From the NCBI GenBank assembly GCA_040274765.1, contig JBEMAY010000018.1:1-56262 (forward strand): 56,262 bases of DNA. Reading direction: 5' to 3'. Position 1 is the stretch's first letter. Every line of letters starts with the position of its first letter. The position numbers and the translations under genes are program-made. The notes beneath the pieces are model-generated. The model did not search any database, was not told the DNA's origin, and worked only from the letters and a program-made list of their open reading frames with translations. The stretch is from Psychrobacillus sp040274765 (GTDB taxonomy: Bacteria; Bacillota; Bacilli; Bacillales_A; Planococcaceae). Shown in pieces: positions 1 through 7,640 of this stretch.

Positions 1-126
1 CCTAACTGTCTACGCTTAAAGGCGAATGTTACCATTAGCCCTCCAAGACTCGCTACGAGTGAATGGCTAGTTCTTTCTCGACGGGAATCCCACCCGCTAT
101 ATGATACGACCTAGGCTCGGCCGCAC
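1..126 (-). mobile_element. Group II intron (probably class C), 5' end only, cut by window edge
   Basis: Read on the minus strand, the segment starts with GTGCGG, matching the GUGYG 5' end of bacterial group II introns. It continues with a GGGTGGGATTCCCG hairpin and further short hairpins (ACTCG-CTA-CGAGT) like domain I of class C introns. It is more GC-rich than its neighbours and holds no reading frame. It begins 23 bp after the stop of the upstream GNAT gene, directly after a hairpin-like half-site; class C introns are known to insert beside terminator hairpins or attC sites. The domain I resemblance is from memory, not a search. The reverse transcriptase and domain V would lie left of the window. 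Confidence 0.55.
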
Positions 127-145
127 AAGCACCCGTTAGTTGAAG
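127..145 (-). repeat. Half of a hairpin repeat forming the intron 5' exon
   Basis: On the minus strand this reads TTCAACTAACGGGTGCTT, directly before the intron's GTGCG. TT(A/C)AACTAACG is also the left arm of the intact hairpin at 669-695. The right arm is missing and would be expected on the far side of the intron, outside the window. Confidence 0.5.
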
Positions 146-148
146 ATG

Positions 149-565
149 TTATTTTTTATTTCTCATTAAATTACTTCCGTTTACATCTGTTGAAAAGCCA
201 AATTTCTCGTAGTACGGAACCAATCTATCTGGACAGTAAAGTTCTACTCTTTCTACATCTCTAACTTGAGGATGTTCCAAAATACTGTTCATCAAAATAG
301 TTCCTATACCATTATTTCTGTAATTCTCTTTAGCAATAACATCAAATATAAAAGCTCTATAAAGAGTATCTGAAATCACCCTTGCAAATCCTATCAATTC
401 TTCTGTTTTATCATTAACCAAACCAATTACTACGCTGCTGTTATCTAGCAACTTCCTAATTTCAGAAAGTTGACGCTTCTGTGTCCACCATTCGTTTTTA
501 AATAAGCTATGCAATTCTTCTAATTGGTTTTCATTGAATTCCTCGATTACCTTAAAATCATCCAT
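149..565 (-). CDS. GNAT family N-acetyltransferase
   Basis: A 138-residue single-domain protein of the Gcn5-related acetyltransferase fold. The acetyl-CoA pyrophosphate loop is visible as RNNGIG near residue 85, after the beta-4 strand AFIFDVIAK. The end, LVPYYEKFGFSTD, is the typical C-terminal Y-x-x-F-G-F element. The substrate cannot be told from sequence; it is presumably a soluble small-molecule or protein acetylase. The start is supported by AAGGAG about 9 bases upstream of ATG. The gene stands alone and its 3' side is occupied by the group II intron. An upstream hairpin pair (650-695) separates it from the SRAP remnant. Family confident, function unknown. Confidence 0.85.
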   Translation of the reverse strand: MDDFKVIEEFNENQLEELHSLFKNEWWTQKRQLSEIRKLLDNSSVVIGLVNDKTEELIGFARVISDTLYRAFIFDVIAKENYRNNGIGTILMNSILEHPQVRDVERVELYCPDRLVPYYEKFGFSTDVNGSNLMRNKK

Positions 566-649
566 ACTGCTTCATTTCTCCTTGTAATTAAACTTTATTT
601 ACACTTTAAAATATTCGTTACTCACAATCATTTATCCTCCATCAGAGTT

Positions 650-695
650 TAATAAGGAAATTTTCTTATTAAACTAACCTGCCGCGTTAGTTTAA
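650..695. repeat. Two overlapping hairpins, one a 10-bp perfect stem
   Basis: TAATAAG (650-656) pairs with CTTATTA (665-671). TTAAACTAAC (669-678) pairs perfectly with GTTAGTTTAA (686-695) around the loop CTGCCGC. The second hairpin matches the half-site next to the intron at 127-145, so the two look like copies of one repeat family. They may act as terminators, but no long T-run follows on either strand. Confidence 0.6.
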
Positions 696-754
696 GTGTA
701 ACATTTCACAATCTGTATAGAAATATTAACATAAATATCCATTAAATTAATTAC

Positions 755-782
755 CTCAACTCTAACTAGGGATAGAGTTGAG
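755..782. repeat. Perfect 10-bp hairpin before the SRAP remnant
   Basis: CTCAACTCTA (755-764) pairs with TAGAGTTGAG (773-782) around an 8-base loop. No T-run follows. It may be an operator or a scar of the rearrangement that removed the 5' end of the next gene. Confidence 0.45.
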
Positions 783-799
783 TAAATAATAATCAAACT

Positions 800-1456
800 T
801 TGATGAATCCTTTTGCATTATCGAACTTTTTTATAAGTGAACAGACTTTATTTCAAAGCTACATTATTCCCTTCCTAATCAACATATGTATCGATATAGT
901 CATATATATAAGGATTAATATGCACTTGTTTAAATATTATTTAATATTTAGTGTTGATAATTTAATACCCAGCTGGGCGAAGGACGAGAAGATAGGCTAC
1001 AAAATGATCAATGCAAGGTCTGAAACGGTTGATGAAAAACCTAGCTATCGTAATGCTTTTACACAACGAAGATGTATCATACCTATGAATTCCTTTTATG
1101 AATGGATCGCAAATGAAAAGGAAAAGGTTCCAATGCTTATAAAAATGAAAAACAATGAACTATTTGGAGTAGCGGGAATATGGGAGACCTGGAACAAGGA
1201 AAATGAAGAGACGGTTCATTCCTGCACTATTCTCACAACCGAAGCTAATTCTTTAGTAAAAACTCTTCATGATCGTATGCCAGTCATACTTTCCACAGAA
1301 AAGCTTGGGGATTGGTTAGATCCTAACCTTCGTGATAAAGATAGGCTTAAAGCAATGCTAAAACCTTATGAATCATCGTTAATGGAGGCTTATCCAGTTT
1401 CTCAGAAAGTAAATACCCCCAAAAATAATTATGCGGAGCTTTTAAATTCGCTGTAA
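800..1456 (+). pseudogene. SRAP domain (HMCES/YedK-like) gene, 5' end lost
   Basis: From about base 962 the protein is typical of SOS response-associated peptidases, which form a thiazolidine crosslink to abasic sites in single-stranded DNA. NLIPSWAKD, MINARSETV (active-site Asn), NSFYEW (active-site Glu) and LHDRMPV (active-site His) are all present, and the C-terminus is complete. The first roughly 60 residues, including the essential Cys2 of MCGR, are missing. They are replaced by AT-rich, hydrophobic-coding sequence unrelated to the family, and ATG at 800 has no good ribosome binding site. The protein therefore cannot make the Cys2 crosslink. The break lies next to hairpin repeats, which suggests a deletion or insertion. 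The frame is still open, so the event may be recent. Confidence 0.75.
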
Positions 1457-1474
1457 CTAGCTGTAATGAAAAAA

Positions 1475-1500
1475 AAGACAGGCTCCTAAAAGCCCGTCTT
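1475..1500 (-). terminator. Terminator of the yjcZ-type gene
   Basis: AAGACAGGCT and AGCCCGTCTT form a 10-bp stem with one mismatch. On the minus strand it is followed by eight T residues, so it ends the leftward transcript from 1739. It may also serve the rightward SRAP remnant. Confidence 0.7.
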
Positions 1501-1544
1501 GTGAGGTAAAGTATAGTAACTAGGAGGAACATTAACACATTTAT

Positions 1545-1739
1545 TTAGCAGGACTCTCCGCCAACATAACCGCCGCCACTTCCGTATCCGAAAGTACCAA
1601 CTACGATGATTAAAAGAATAAATAACACAACTAATAAAGCGAATCCAGAACCCATGCCAGCTCCACCGCCTGGGTAACCACCAGTGTTACCGCCATAACC
1701 GCCGCCGTAGCCACCACCACAGTAATTTGAATAACTCAT
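1545..1739 (-). CDS. YjcZ family sporulation protein
   Basis: A 64-residue protein with a glycine/tyrosine-rich head (repeats of GGYGG) and one hydrophobic segment (FALLVVLFILLIIVV) near the C-terminus, followed by another Gly-rich tail. This is the pattern of the small YjcZ/YrhE-type proteins found in spore-forming Bacillales, thought to be spore or mother-cell membrane proteins of unknown role. I place the start at MSYSN because AGGAGG sits 8 bases before it; a GTG three codons upstream lies inside that ribosome binding site. The gene is alone, with a terminator downstream. Confidence 0.85.
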   Translation of the reverse strand: MSYSNYCGGGYGGGYGGNTGGYPGGGAGMGSGFALLVVLFILLIIVVGTFGYGSGGGYVGGESC

Positions 1740-1923
1740 TATTAACACCTCCTCCTCGCTAAGAGTTATCTTATTTATATGTAGGGGGTTAAGATTAGAC
1801 TGATGAATATGTAACGATTTTTCATATTATTTTTTAGGCGTAACGAAAAATTTGTGAGTTAACCCTTATTACCGGGCTACGCTGAGTTGGGCAGGGTGGT
1901 AAAATCGTAAAACAATAAAAAAA

Positions 1924-1947
1924 AACGAGCAGTTATGTCCGCTCGTT
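1924..1947 (-). terminator. Terminator overlapping the 3' end of the next gene
   Basis: AACGAGC (1924-1930) and GCTCGTT (1941-1947) form a 7-bp stem. A run of A on its left side becomes a T-run for leftward transcription. The stop codon of the 1933-2124 gene lies in the loop. Confidence 0.65.
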
Positions 1948-2124
1948 TGTAACTTCCACCGTCTCTTCAGTGACCTTCCAATGCTTGGAAGGAATAATAT
2001 TATTATTTAGCTTTTGAACAAACTTATCGGCATCCTCATAATTTGTAAAAGTTTTATTGAATTGGCTGTTGGAATTTTTTAAGGTCTCTGTTGTACCGTT
2101 AATTTTGCGAGTAATTAGAAACAT
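1933..2124 (-). CDS. Small hypothetical protein
   Basis: A 63-residue protein starting MFLITRKING, without membrane segment or signal peptide and with no motif I recognise. It is mixed charged and Asn-rich (KLNNNIIPSKHWKV). The start is chosen because GGAGGTG lies 5 bases upstream of this ATG; seven extra in-frame codons upstream encode the ribosome binding site region. A terminator overlaps the stop codon. The good start signal and terminator argue for a real gene; the function is unknown. Confidence 0.6.
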   Translation of the reverse strand: MFLITRKINGTTETLKNSNSQFNKTFTNYEDADKFVQKLNNNIIPSKHWKVTEETVEVTNERT

Positions 2125-2388
2125 AGGTACACCTCCGCCTATCACTATTTTGTTATAATTTATTATACCTACAAAAACATAAAAAAGGTATAAATATACA
2201 AATTTATATTATAATTGTAACTATATTGTAATATAACAACCAAATATTAAAAGAATAAATAATTATGACTATAAAAGTAATTTAATTACAATTAAAAGAG
2301 AGGATAGTTAAAGGAAGAGGGTTTACATGTTATGAATAACCTTTTAAATCCGGATATAAAAGTGGAGTTTTCCAGGGTCAGATAAAAT

Positions 2389-2571
2389 TTAATTCATACT
2401 GTTGTTTTCTTTCTCAATTAGCCGTTTGACATTTTCTTTTGGGTTCCAACAGTTAAATTTATACGAGGGCTCAGTTTGAAAGCCTAACCTATTGCATTTA
2501 TAGAACATGCCTTTAATTGTTTTTTCACTGCTAAAATGAATACAAGTTGCACAGCAATGGAAATCCTTCAT
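2389..2571 (-). CDS. Small cysteine-rich protein
   Basis: A 60-residue protein, MKDFHCCATCIHF..., with five cysteines arranged CC-x2-C, later C near residue 26 and C near 41, plus histidines. This suggests a small zinc-binding protein. The arrangement looks like a conserved short hypothetical protein of Bacillaceae, but I cannot name a family. There is a GGAGAT-like ribosome binding site upstream of ATG at 2571. It stands alone between AT-rich intergenic sequence and a G-rich stretch (2640-2647). Function unknown. Confidence 0.6.
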   Translation of the reverse strand: MKDFHCCATCIHFSSEKTIKGMFYKCNRLGFQTEPSYKFNCWNPKENVKRLIEKENNSMN

Positions 2572-2667
2572 CCTTTTATCTCCTAAAATGTACTGATCTG
2601 TTTTGATGGTTCAGGGAAAACGTAACGGGGAGTTAGGTCGGGGGGGGTTGGTTTTAACATCAAAAGT

Positions 2668-2696
2668 AGGCCTTGGGAAGAAACGTCCCAAGGCCT
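2668..2696 (-). terminator. Terminator hairpin after ppiB
   Basis: AGGCCTTGGGA and TCCCAAGGCCT form a perfect 11-bp GC-rich stem 14 bp beyond the ppiB stop. The T-run on the minus strand is weak (ACTTTTG). Confidence 0.7.
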
Positions 2697-2709
2697 TAAA
2701 TTATCTAAC

Positions 2710-3150
2710 TTAAGCTTCGTCGAAAACTTCAACTTTTTCCATTTTATCGCCGTTTTTCATAGCTTTTGCTACTTCTAAACCGCTAGTTACTTTACCAAAA
2801 ACAGTGTGAACACCGTTTAAATGTGGTTGTGGTTCGTGAACGATGAAAAATTGGCTTGACCCAGTGTCTTTTCCTGCGTGAGCCATAGAGAGGCTTCCCG
2901 CTTCGTGTTTGTGAGGATTTCCAGCAGTTTCACATTTAATTGTTTTTCCGCTTCCGCCCATACCAGTACCAGTTGGGTCTCCGCCTTGGCTTACAAAACC
3001 AGGAATTACACGGTGGAATACTACACCATTGTAGAAACCACTGTTAGCTAATTCTTCAAAGTTAGCTACTGTGTTTGGTGCTTCGTTTGGATATAGTTCA
3101 AATTCAATTTTGTCCCCAGATTCCATAAGGAAATAACCTTTTTTCGTCAT
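2710..3150 (-). CDS. ppiB: Peptidyl-prolyl cis-trans isomerase, cyclophilin type
   Basis: A 146-residue cytoplasmic cyclophilin that speeds cis-trans isomerisation of X-Pro bonds during folding. The family core is clear: FHRVIPGFVSQGGDPTGTG (catalytic Arg in FHRV), AGSLSMAHAG, GSSQFFI and HLNGVHTVFGKV. No signal peptide. The reading frame extends 39 codons upstream, but the start MTKKGYF is set by AAAGGAGTG 8 bases before its ATG and agrees with the usual length of about 145 residues. Single gene with its own terminator. Confidence 0.95.
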   Translation of the reverse strand: MTKKGYFLMESGDKIEFELYPNEAPNTVANFEELANSGFYNGVVFHRVIPGFVSQGGDPTGTGMGGSGKTIKCETAGNPHKHEAGSLSMAHAGKDTGSSQFFIVHEPQPHLNGVHTVFGKVTSGLEVAKAMKNGDKMEKVEVFDEA

Positions 3151-3364
3151 TATAAAACACTCCTTTTGTAATAAAAATTCTTTCACAGTATAGCATGAAC
3201 TCTGGCTTTTTCCAAAGAACATAGCTGTTATTGGCATGTGTTGTGTACTAAATTTACGATGACGCACCTTTTCTTCTAGAACTTACTAAGGAAAACCAGT
3301 TTTAATTAAACAAATGGATGTAAGCATGATATGAAAGTGGTACGATACAAAAAGAGGTGATGAA

Positions 3365-3559
3365 ATGAACGGACAGAATAGAAAAGACATTCACGCAGGA
3401 TTAGAAGTGTATATTATTTTAAAGAAGGATCAGCGTACCGGTAATAAGACAAAAGGGATTGTTCAGGACATTTTAACGAATTCTCCCTTTCATCCACACG
3501 GGATTAAAGTTAGGCTGACAGATGGTCAAATTGGTCGTGTCTGTGAAATCATCCAGTAG
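3365..3559 (+). CDS. ywbE: YwbE family protein
   Basis: A 64-residue protein matching the YwbE family of Bacillales: a KOW-like small beta fold with IHAGLEVYIILKKDQRTGNKTKG at the N-terminus and GIKVRLTDGQIGRV near the end. The phrase KGIVQDILTNSPFHPHGIKV is highly characteristic. The biochemical function is not established. AGAGGTGATGAA upstream gives a good ribosome binding site. Monocistronic. Confidence 0.9.
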   Translation: MNGQNRKDIHAGLEVYIILKKDQRTGNKTKGIVQDILTNSPFHPHGIKVRLTDGQIGRVCEIIQ

Positions 3560-3618
3560 AAATTAGAGCTTTAATAGGGCTCTAAAAATAAATAAGTATA
3601 AAGGGAGAAGGAGAAAAG

Positions 3619-4722
3619 ATGCAGGTAGAATCTCAAATTTTAGAGTGGTTTGAACATTTTCATAAGTACCCCGAAGTTAGCTGGAAGGAATATGAAACGA
3701 CGAAAAAAATAACAGAGATCCTTGATTCACTCAGCGTACCTTATCGACTTTTTGATGATGTAACAGGCCTCTTAGCCGAGATAGGAGAAGGGGACGAAGT
3801 AATAGCGATTCGTGCGGATATAGATGCTTTGTGGCAGGAGGTGGACGGGGTTTACCGAGCCAATCATTCCTGTGGTCACGATGCTAATATCTCTATGGTT
3901 TTAGGAGCTCTTCTTTTATTGAAGGATGAAAAATTAAATAAGCGTATTCGTTTCATTTTCCAGCCCGCAGAAGAAAAAGGAAATGGTGCTAATTCTATGG
4001 TGGATAGAGGAGCGCTTGAAGGAGTTACGCATCTCTTTGGTGTGCACTTAAGACCAATAGAAGAATTACCATTTGGTAAGGTCTCACCAGCAATTCACCA
4101 CGGAGCGGCTATGTTTTTGGAAGGTAAAATTAAAGGAATGGATGCCCATGGAGCTAGACCTCATCAAGGACAGAATGCAATTGATGTGGCAGTCGCAATC
4201 CATCAATCGTTAAAGAATTTATATTTTTCTCCTTTTGAGGCATATTCCGCGAAACTGACTAAAATTCAGGCTGGGGGTGAAAGCTCTAATATTATTCCTG
4301 GGACGGCAAGTTTTTCTATTGATGCACGTGCACAAAAGAATAGTGTGCTAAAACAAATGAAAGTACAAATAGAGAAGAATTTACAAGCACTTCAAACGCT
4401 CTTTAATATTGATATGGAATGGGAATGGCAGGATATCACTCCAGGAGCAGAGGTCTCAGATGAAGCAGCTTCCATAGCAAGAGAAGGAATCGTGGAAGCA
4501 ATAGGAGAAGAGAGCCTAGCAGAAGAGGTTATCACATCTGGTAGTGATGATTTCCATTTTTATACGATTAGACAGCCAAATTTGAAGGCAACTATGATTG
4601 GTATTGGTGCAGACCTTTCACCCGGTCTTCATCATCCACATATGTCTTTTGACCGTAAAGCCCTTTATATCGGCGCTCAAGTCCTTATGAAAACGCTTTT
4701 ACAAGTTGCGAAAAAAGATTGA
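3619..4722 (+). CDS. M20 family amidohydrolase / aminoacylase
   Basis: A 367-residue soluble metallohydrolase of the M20 (AbgB/HipO-like) family, which removes acyl or aminoacyl groups from amino acids or short peptides using two metals. Metal-site motifs are visible: RADIDAL, SCGHDANISMVLGALL (ligand Cys/His), PAEEKGNGA (catalytic Glu pair), VHLRPIEELPFG, and a C-terminal HHPHMSFD. The dimerisation insert lies around residues 165-280. The start has GGAGAAGGAG upstream. It precedes an NhaC-type transporter and sits in a cluster with a dipeptide epimerase, so peptide or N-acyl amino acid use is likely. Exact substrate unknown. Confidence 0.85.
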   Translation: MQVESQILEWFEHFHKYPEVSWKEYETTKKITEILDSLSVPYRLFDDVTGLLAEIGEGDEVIAIRADIDALWQEVDGVYRANHSCGHDANISMVLGALLLLKDEKLNKRIRFIFQPAEEKGNGANSMVDRGALEGVTHLFGVHLRPIEELPFGKVSPAIHHGAAMFLEGKIKGMDAHGARPHQGQNAIDVAVAIHQSLKNLYFSPFEAYSAKLTKIQAGGESSNIIPGTASFSIDARAQKNSVLKQMKVQIEKNLQALQTLFNIDMEWEWQDITPGAEVSDEAASIAREGIVEAIGEESLAEEVITSGSDDFHFYTIRQPNLKATMIGIGADLSPGLHHPHMSFDRKALYIGAQVLMKTLLQVAKKD

Positions 4723-4758
4723 CGAATTTTTAATAAAAGATTAATATATCTCTAATAG

Positions 4759-4797
4759 CGACTAATAAACGACAATTACAAATTGTCGAAAAAGTCG
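4759..4797. promoter_or_regulatory. Nested inverted repeat, probable operator of the cluster regulator
   Basis: CGACAATT-ACA-AATTGTCG (4770-4788) is a perfect 8-bp inverted repeat, flanked by CGACT (4759-4763) and AGTCG (4793-4797). The left half, CGACTAATAAACGACAATTA, matches 7581-7600 between the regulator and the epimerase at 16 of 20 bases. It ends 18 bp before the nhaC start. A DNA-binding role is inferred from the repeat in two places only. Confidence 0.6.
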
Positions 4798-4814
4798 TGA
4801 AGGGGTGAAGTGGA

Positions 4815-6254
4815 ATGGTAGAAAAGAAGGTACAAACAGAGAAAAAAGAAATGTCATTGTTATGGGCGATTACGCCTTTACTAGTAATGATAATAACAAT
4901 GGTTATTGCTGTAGTTAAGCTAGAGCAAGGTCCTCATATTCCGCTAATAGTTGGTACAATCGTAGCAGCTTTGGTCGCTTGGAAGCATGGCTTTAAATGG
5001 GATGATATCGAAGAAATGATGTATAAGGGGATTAAACTTGCGCTTCCAGCTGTAGTCATCATTATTTTGGTCGGCCTTATTATTGGGGCATGGATTGGTG
5101 GAGGCGTAGTAGCTACCATGATTTATTTTGGACTAAAAATCATTACTCCGTCCTTCTTCTTAGTAACGATTTGTGTGATTTGTATGGTTGTTTCTCTTGC
5201 CATTGGTAGCTCCTGGTCTACGATGGGGACTATCGGAGTTGCAGGTATGGGGATTGGTCTAAGTATGGGAATTCCAGCAGCAATGATTGCTGGTGCAGTT
5301 ATTTCTGGAGCTTACTTTGGAGACAAGATGTCACCACTTTCCGATACTACCAATCTTGCAGCTGGTCTTACAGGGACAGATTTGTTCGTACATATCCGAC
5401 ATATGTTTTATACAACTATACCAGCAGCGGTAATTGCATTAGTAGCTTACGGTCTGTTGGGAATGAAATATAAAAATAGTAGTATTGATCAGGAAAGCAT
5501 ACAGCAAACAATAGCTGTGCTTGATCAAAGCTTTGTAATATCTCCATGGTTATTGTTAATACCGTTAGCAGTAATTGTGCTGGTTGCATTAAAGGTGCCA
5601 GCTATACCAGCTTTAGTAGTTGGTATTTTACTGGGATTCCTTTCTCAAATTTTTATACAAGGTGGCAACGTAGCATCAGCTGTTAGTGCTCTTCAAAGTG
5701 GATTTGTGATTGAAACAGGTAACACGATGGTGGATGAACTTTTTAATCGTGGTGGATTGGATTCTATGATGTATACCGTGTCGATGACCATTGTGGCGAT
5801 GACATTTGGTGGGATTCTAGAATTTTCGGGTATGCTTCAATCTGTTATGAATCAAATTCTCAAGCTCGCAAAGACGGCTTTTTCAATGGTAGCTGCTACT
5901 ATATTAGCTTGCTTTACAACAAATGCAACTTGTTCAGAGCAGTATATCTCCATCGTTGTGCCAGCGAGAATGTTTTCTAAAGCATATACGAATATGGGGC
6001 TTCACTCTAAAAACCTTTCACGAGCTTTAGAGGATGGAGGAACGCTGACTTCGGTGTTCATCCCTTGGAATACATGTGGCGTTTTCATATTAGGGACATT
6101 AGGAGTAGGCGCTTTTGAATATGCTCCCTATGCTATATTAAACTTTACAGTGCCAATATTATCTATTCTCTATGCCGCGGTAGGGTTCTCTATTGTTAAA
6201 ATTACAGAGGAAGAAAAGCAAGAAATTTTAAACAAAGAGATTGCAGAAGCTTAA
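4815..6254 (+). CDS. nhaC: Na+/H+ antiporter, NhaC family
   Basis: A 479-residue integral membrane protein with about 11-12 hydrophobic helices. It matches the NhaC family, which includes Na+/H+ antiporters and malate/lactate exchangers. Characteristic segments are IGSSWSTMGTIGVAGMGIG, GAYFGDKMSPLSDTTNLAAG and TCSEQYISIVVPARMF. The N-terminus is cytoplasmic and charged. AAGGGGTGAAG precedes the ATG. Its place between an M20 hydrolase and a dipeptide epimerase, and the operator-like repeat in front, suggest it may move an amino acid, peptide or organic anion in exchange for a cation rather than serve general pH control. A strong terminator follows. Confidence 0.88.
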   Translation: MVEKKVQTEKKEMSLLWAITPLLVMIITMVIAVVKLEQGPHIPLIVGTIVAALVAWKHGFKWDDIEEMMYKGIKLALPAVVIIILVGLIIGAWIGGGVVATMIYFGLKIITPSFFLVTICVICMVVSLAIGSSWSTMGTIGVAGMGIGLSMGIPAAMIAGAVISGAYFGDKMSPLSDTTNLAAGLTGTDLFVHIRHMFYTTIPAAVIALVAYGLLGMKYKNSSIDQESIQQTIAVLDQSFVISPWLLLIPLAVIVLVALKVPAIPALVVGILLGFLSQIFIQGGNVASAVSALQSGFVIETGNTMVDELFNRGGLDSMMYTVSMTIVAMTFGGILEFSGMLQSVMNQILKLAKTAFSMVAATILACFTTNATCSEQYISIVVPARMFSKAYTNMGLHSKNLSRALEDGGTLTSVFIPWNTCGVFILGTLGVGAFEYAPYAILNFTVPILSILYAAVGFSIVKITEEEKQEILNKEIAEA

Positions 6255-6256
6255 AA

Positions 6257-6289
6257 AAAGAAAGTTCAGTGATAAGCTGAACTTTCTTT
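6257..6289 (+). terminator. Terminator after nhaC
   Basis: AAAGAAAGTTCAG and CTGAACTTTCTTT form a perfect 13-bp stem followed by T residues, three bases after the stop codon. It is symmetrical enough to also end the leftward regulator gene. Confidence 0.85.
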
Positions 6290-6315
6290 TTTATAGACAA
6301 CCTTATACTGGTATA

Positions 6316-7551
6316 TTATTGGTAGGTAGGGAAATTGAATTCATACACCGCTCTAGGCCGACCTTGCTGATATGTCATTTCTTCTCCAACAATGGAAGCA
6401 TATCCTTGGTTCACAAGCTTTTTCAGTATCCTTTCGGTTGTTCTGCGACTGACCTTTAAAAAAATCTCTAAATCATGTGCAGTAAACGCGACAGAATGAT
6501 GGAGGCGACTAAATAGCATAATTTTAGAAAGGTTTGCTGGACTTAACGTGGTTTCTTTAGCCAATAAAACAAGTCTAGGGTCGTCCGTTCTTAAATTGAT
6601 CTTAGTTTCTTCTTGGTAGAGTGGACCACTCAATTGTTTTTTCTCATTCATAAGGAAAACTGTATTTTCTGTTGCATGGGCTAAGGCATCTTTTGCATTT
6701 TCACTAGCTTCTATTGCTGTCGTACCATAACCAAAGGCAATCCGAATGGGTGTACTAAAAAGCTCAAGCCAACTAGTCACCTTATCGTGTGACAGGGCTT
6801 GCTGAACCTTGCCTTGGGTAGTAAATAACAAATAAAGAAGATCATCTGCCTTAACAATAGAAGCATCAATTGAATCTGTAATTTGTTTTAATCCAGTTTC
6901 TGTATTCACGTCTGGTTCGGTAAGTGAAATGGAGCAAACAGCAATCTTGGCTGCCTCACTTTTTGTGAGCAATGCCAATGATCTGGTTTCTTCAAGGGAC
7001 TTTAAAATAGAGTTTTTAGGGTCAATCATTCGTACAACAGGAATTCCCTTTTGTACCAAAGCCTCATAAACTGCATGGACTGAGGTTATTGCTAATTGTG
7101 TTTTTTTCACCTTTTGAAGATTTATATGAAAGGAAGTCAATTCCTCTAAAGAAAATGCAGGATCGACTTTCATCAGGAAGGGTACCGAAGCAGTTTGATT
7201 GATATCCTGAAGCACACTATCTACAAGGGCTGGCTCTATTAAATCCATGGAAATATGTTGTATAGGCGTACTGCAGGTTGCTAATAATGTAGTTGCAACG
7301 GAAGTACCATCCTGTTTTAAATAATAGGAAGGTACGGGCAACAGCTCTCTCTCCTGTTTTGCATATAAGTAGGGGAGTGAACCAGAAAAGAATACAGCAT
7401 CGCATGGTTTTATAATTTTTAGTAGTTCCTTCGCTTCTTTTGGAGTATGATATTGATAATAATCCAAACGGATAGAAGGAATCTCTTGTTCTAAAAGCTT
7501 TAGACGATCTATAAAATTTCTTGAACCGAGTACGGCTATACGTGTTTGCAT
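6316..7551 (-). CDS. Transcriptional regulator with C-terminal winged HTH
   Basis: A 411-residue protein. The C-terminal 80 residues hold a winged helix-turn-helix (SVAFTAHDLEIFLKVSRRTTERILKKLVNQGY). The middle (about residues 230-300) carries DDLLYLLFTTQGKVQQAL...PIRIAFGYGTTAIEASENAKDALAHA, which resembles a degenerate GGDEF/nucleotide-cyclase-like fold used as a sensor. The N-terminal 200 residues look like a two-lobed alpha/beta ligand domain. No membrane segment. It lies between nhaC (convergent) and the dipeptide epimerase (divergent), so it is the likely local regulator. The 20-bp motif at 7581-7600, repeated before nhaC, fits as its binding site. The sensor fold is inference; I cannot name the family. 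Confidence 0.75.
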   Translation of the reverse strand: MQTRIAVLGSRNFIDRLKLLEQEIPSIRLDYYQYHTPKEAKELLKIIKPCDAVFFSGSLPYLYAKQERELLPVPSYYLKQDGTSVATTLLATCSTPIQHISMDLIEPALVDSVLQDINQTASVPFLMKVDPAFSLEELTSFHINLQKVKKTQLAITSVHAVYEALVQKGIPVVRMIDPKNSILKSLEETRSLALLTKSEAAKIAVCSISLTEPDVNTETGLKQITDSIDASIVKADDLLYLLFTTQGKVQQALSHDKVTSWLELFSTPIRIAFGYGTTAIEASENAKDALAHATENTVFLMNEKKQLSGPLYQEETKINLRTDDPRLVLLAKETTLSPANLSKIMLFSRLHHSVAFTAHDLEIFLKVSRRTTERILKKLVNQGYASIVGEEMTYQQGRPRAVYEFNFPTYQ

Positions 7552-7580
7552 GATATCCTCCTTTTTTTTTATAACATTAA

Positions 7581-7600
7581 CGACTATTTAACGACAACTA
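7581..7600. promoter_or_regulatory. Second copy of the operator-like motif
   Basis: CGACTATTTAACGACAACTA lies in the 89-bp divergent region between the regulator and the epimerase. It matches the left half of the nhaC upstream repeat with the same spacing between the two CGAC cores (11 bp). Here the inverted right half is absent. Confidence 0.55.
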
Positions 7601-7640
7601 TAACTAAAAAATATCAAGATGTAAAGGAAGTTAGAAAAAT

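Noticed and set aside
1..145. Integron attC site (CTAAC at 1-6 and GTTAG at 133-137)
   Set aside because: The right core reads GTTAGTT, not GTTRRRY, and the sequence between fits group II intron domain I better; no integrase was seen.
2640..2647. Run of eight G before the ppiB terminator
   Set aside because: Single homopolymer without gene context for phase variation; probably neutral.
3151..3267. Longer cyclophilin with an N-terminal signal
   Set aside because: The 39 extra codons show no signal peptide, and a clear ribosome binding site precedes the inner ATG.
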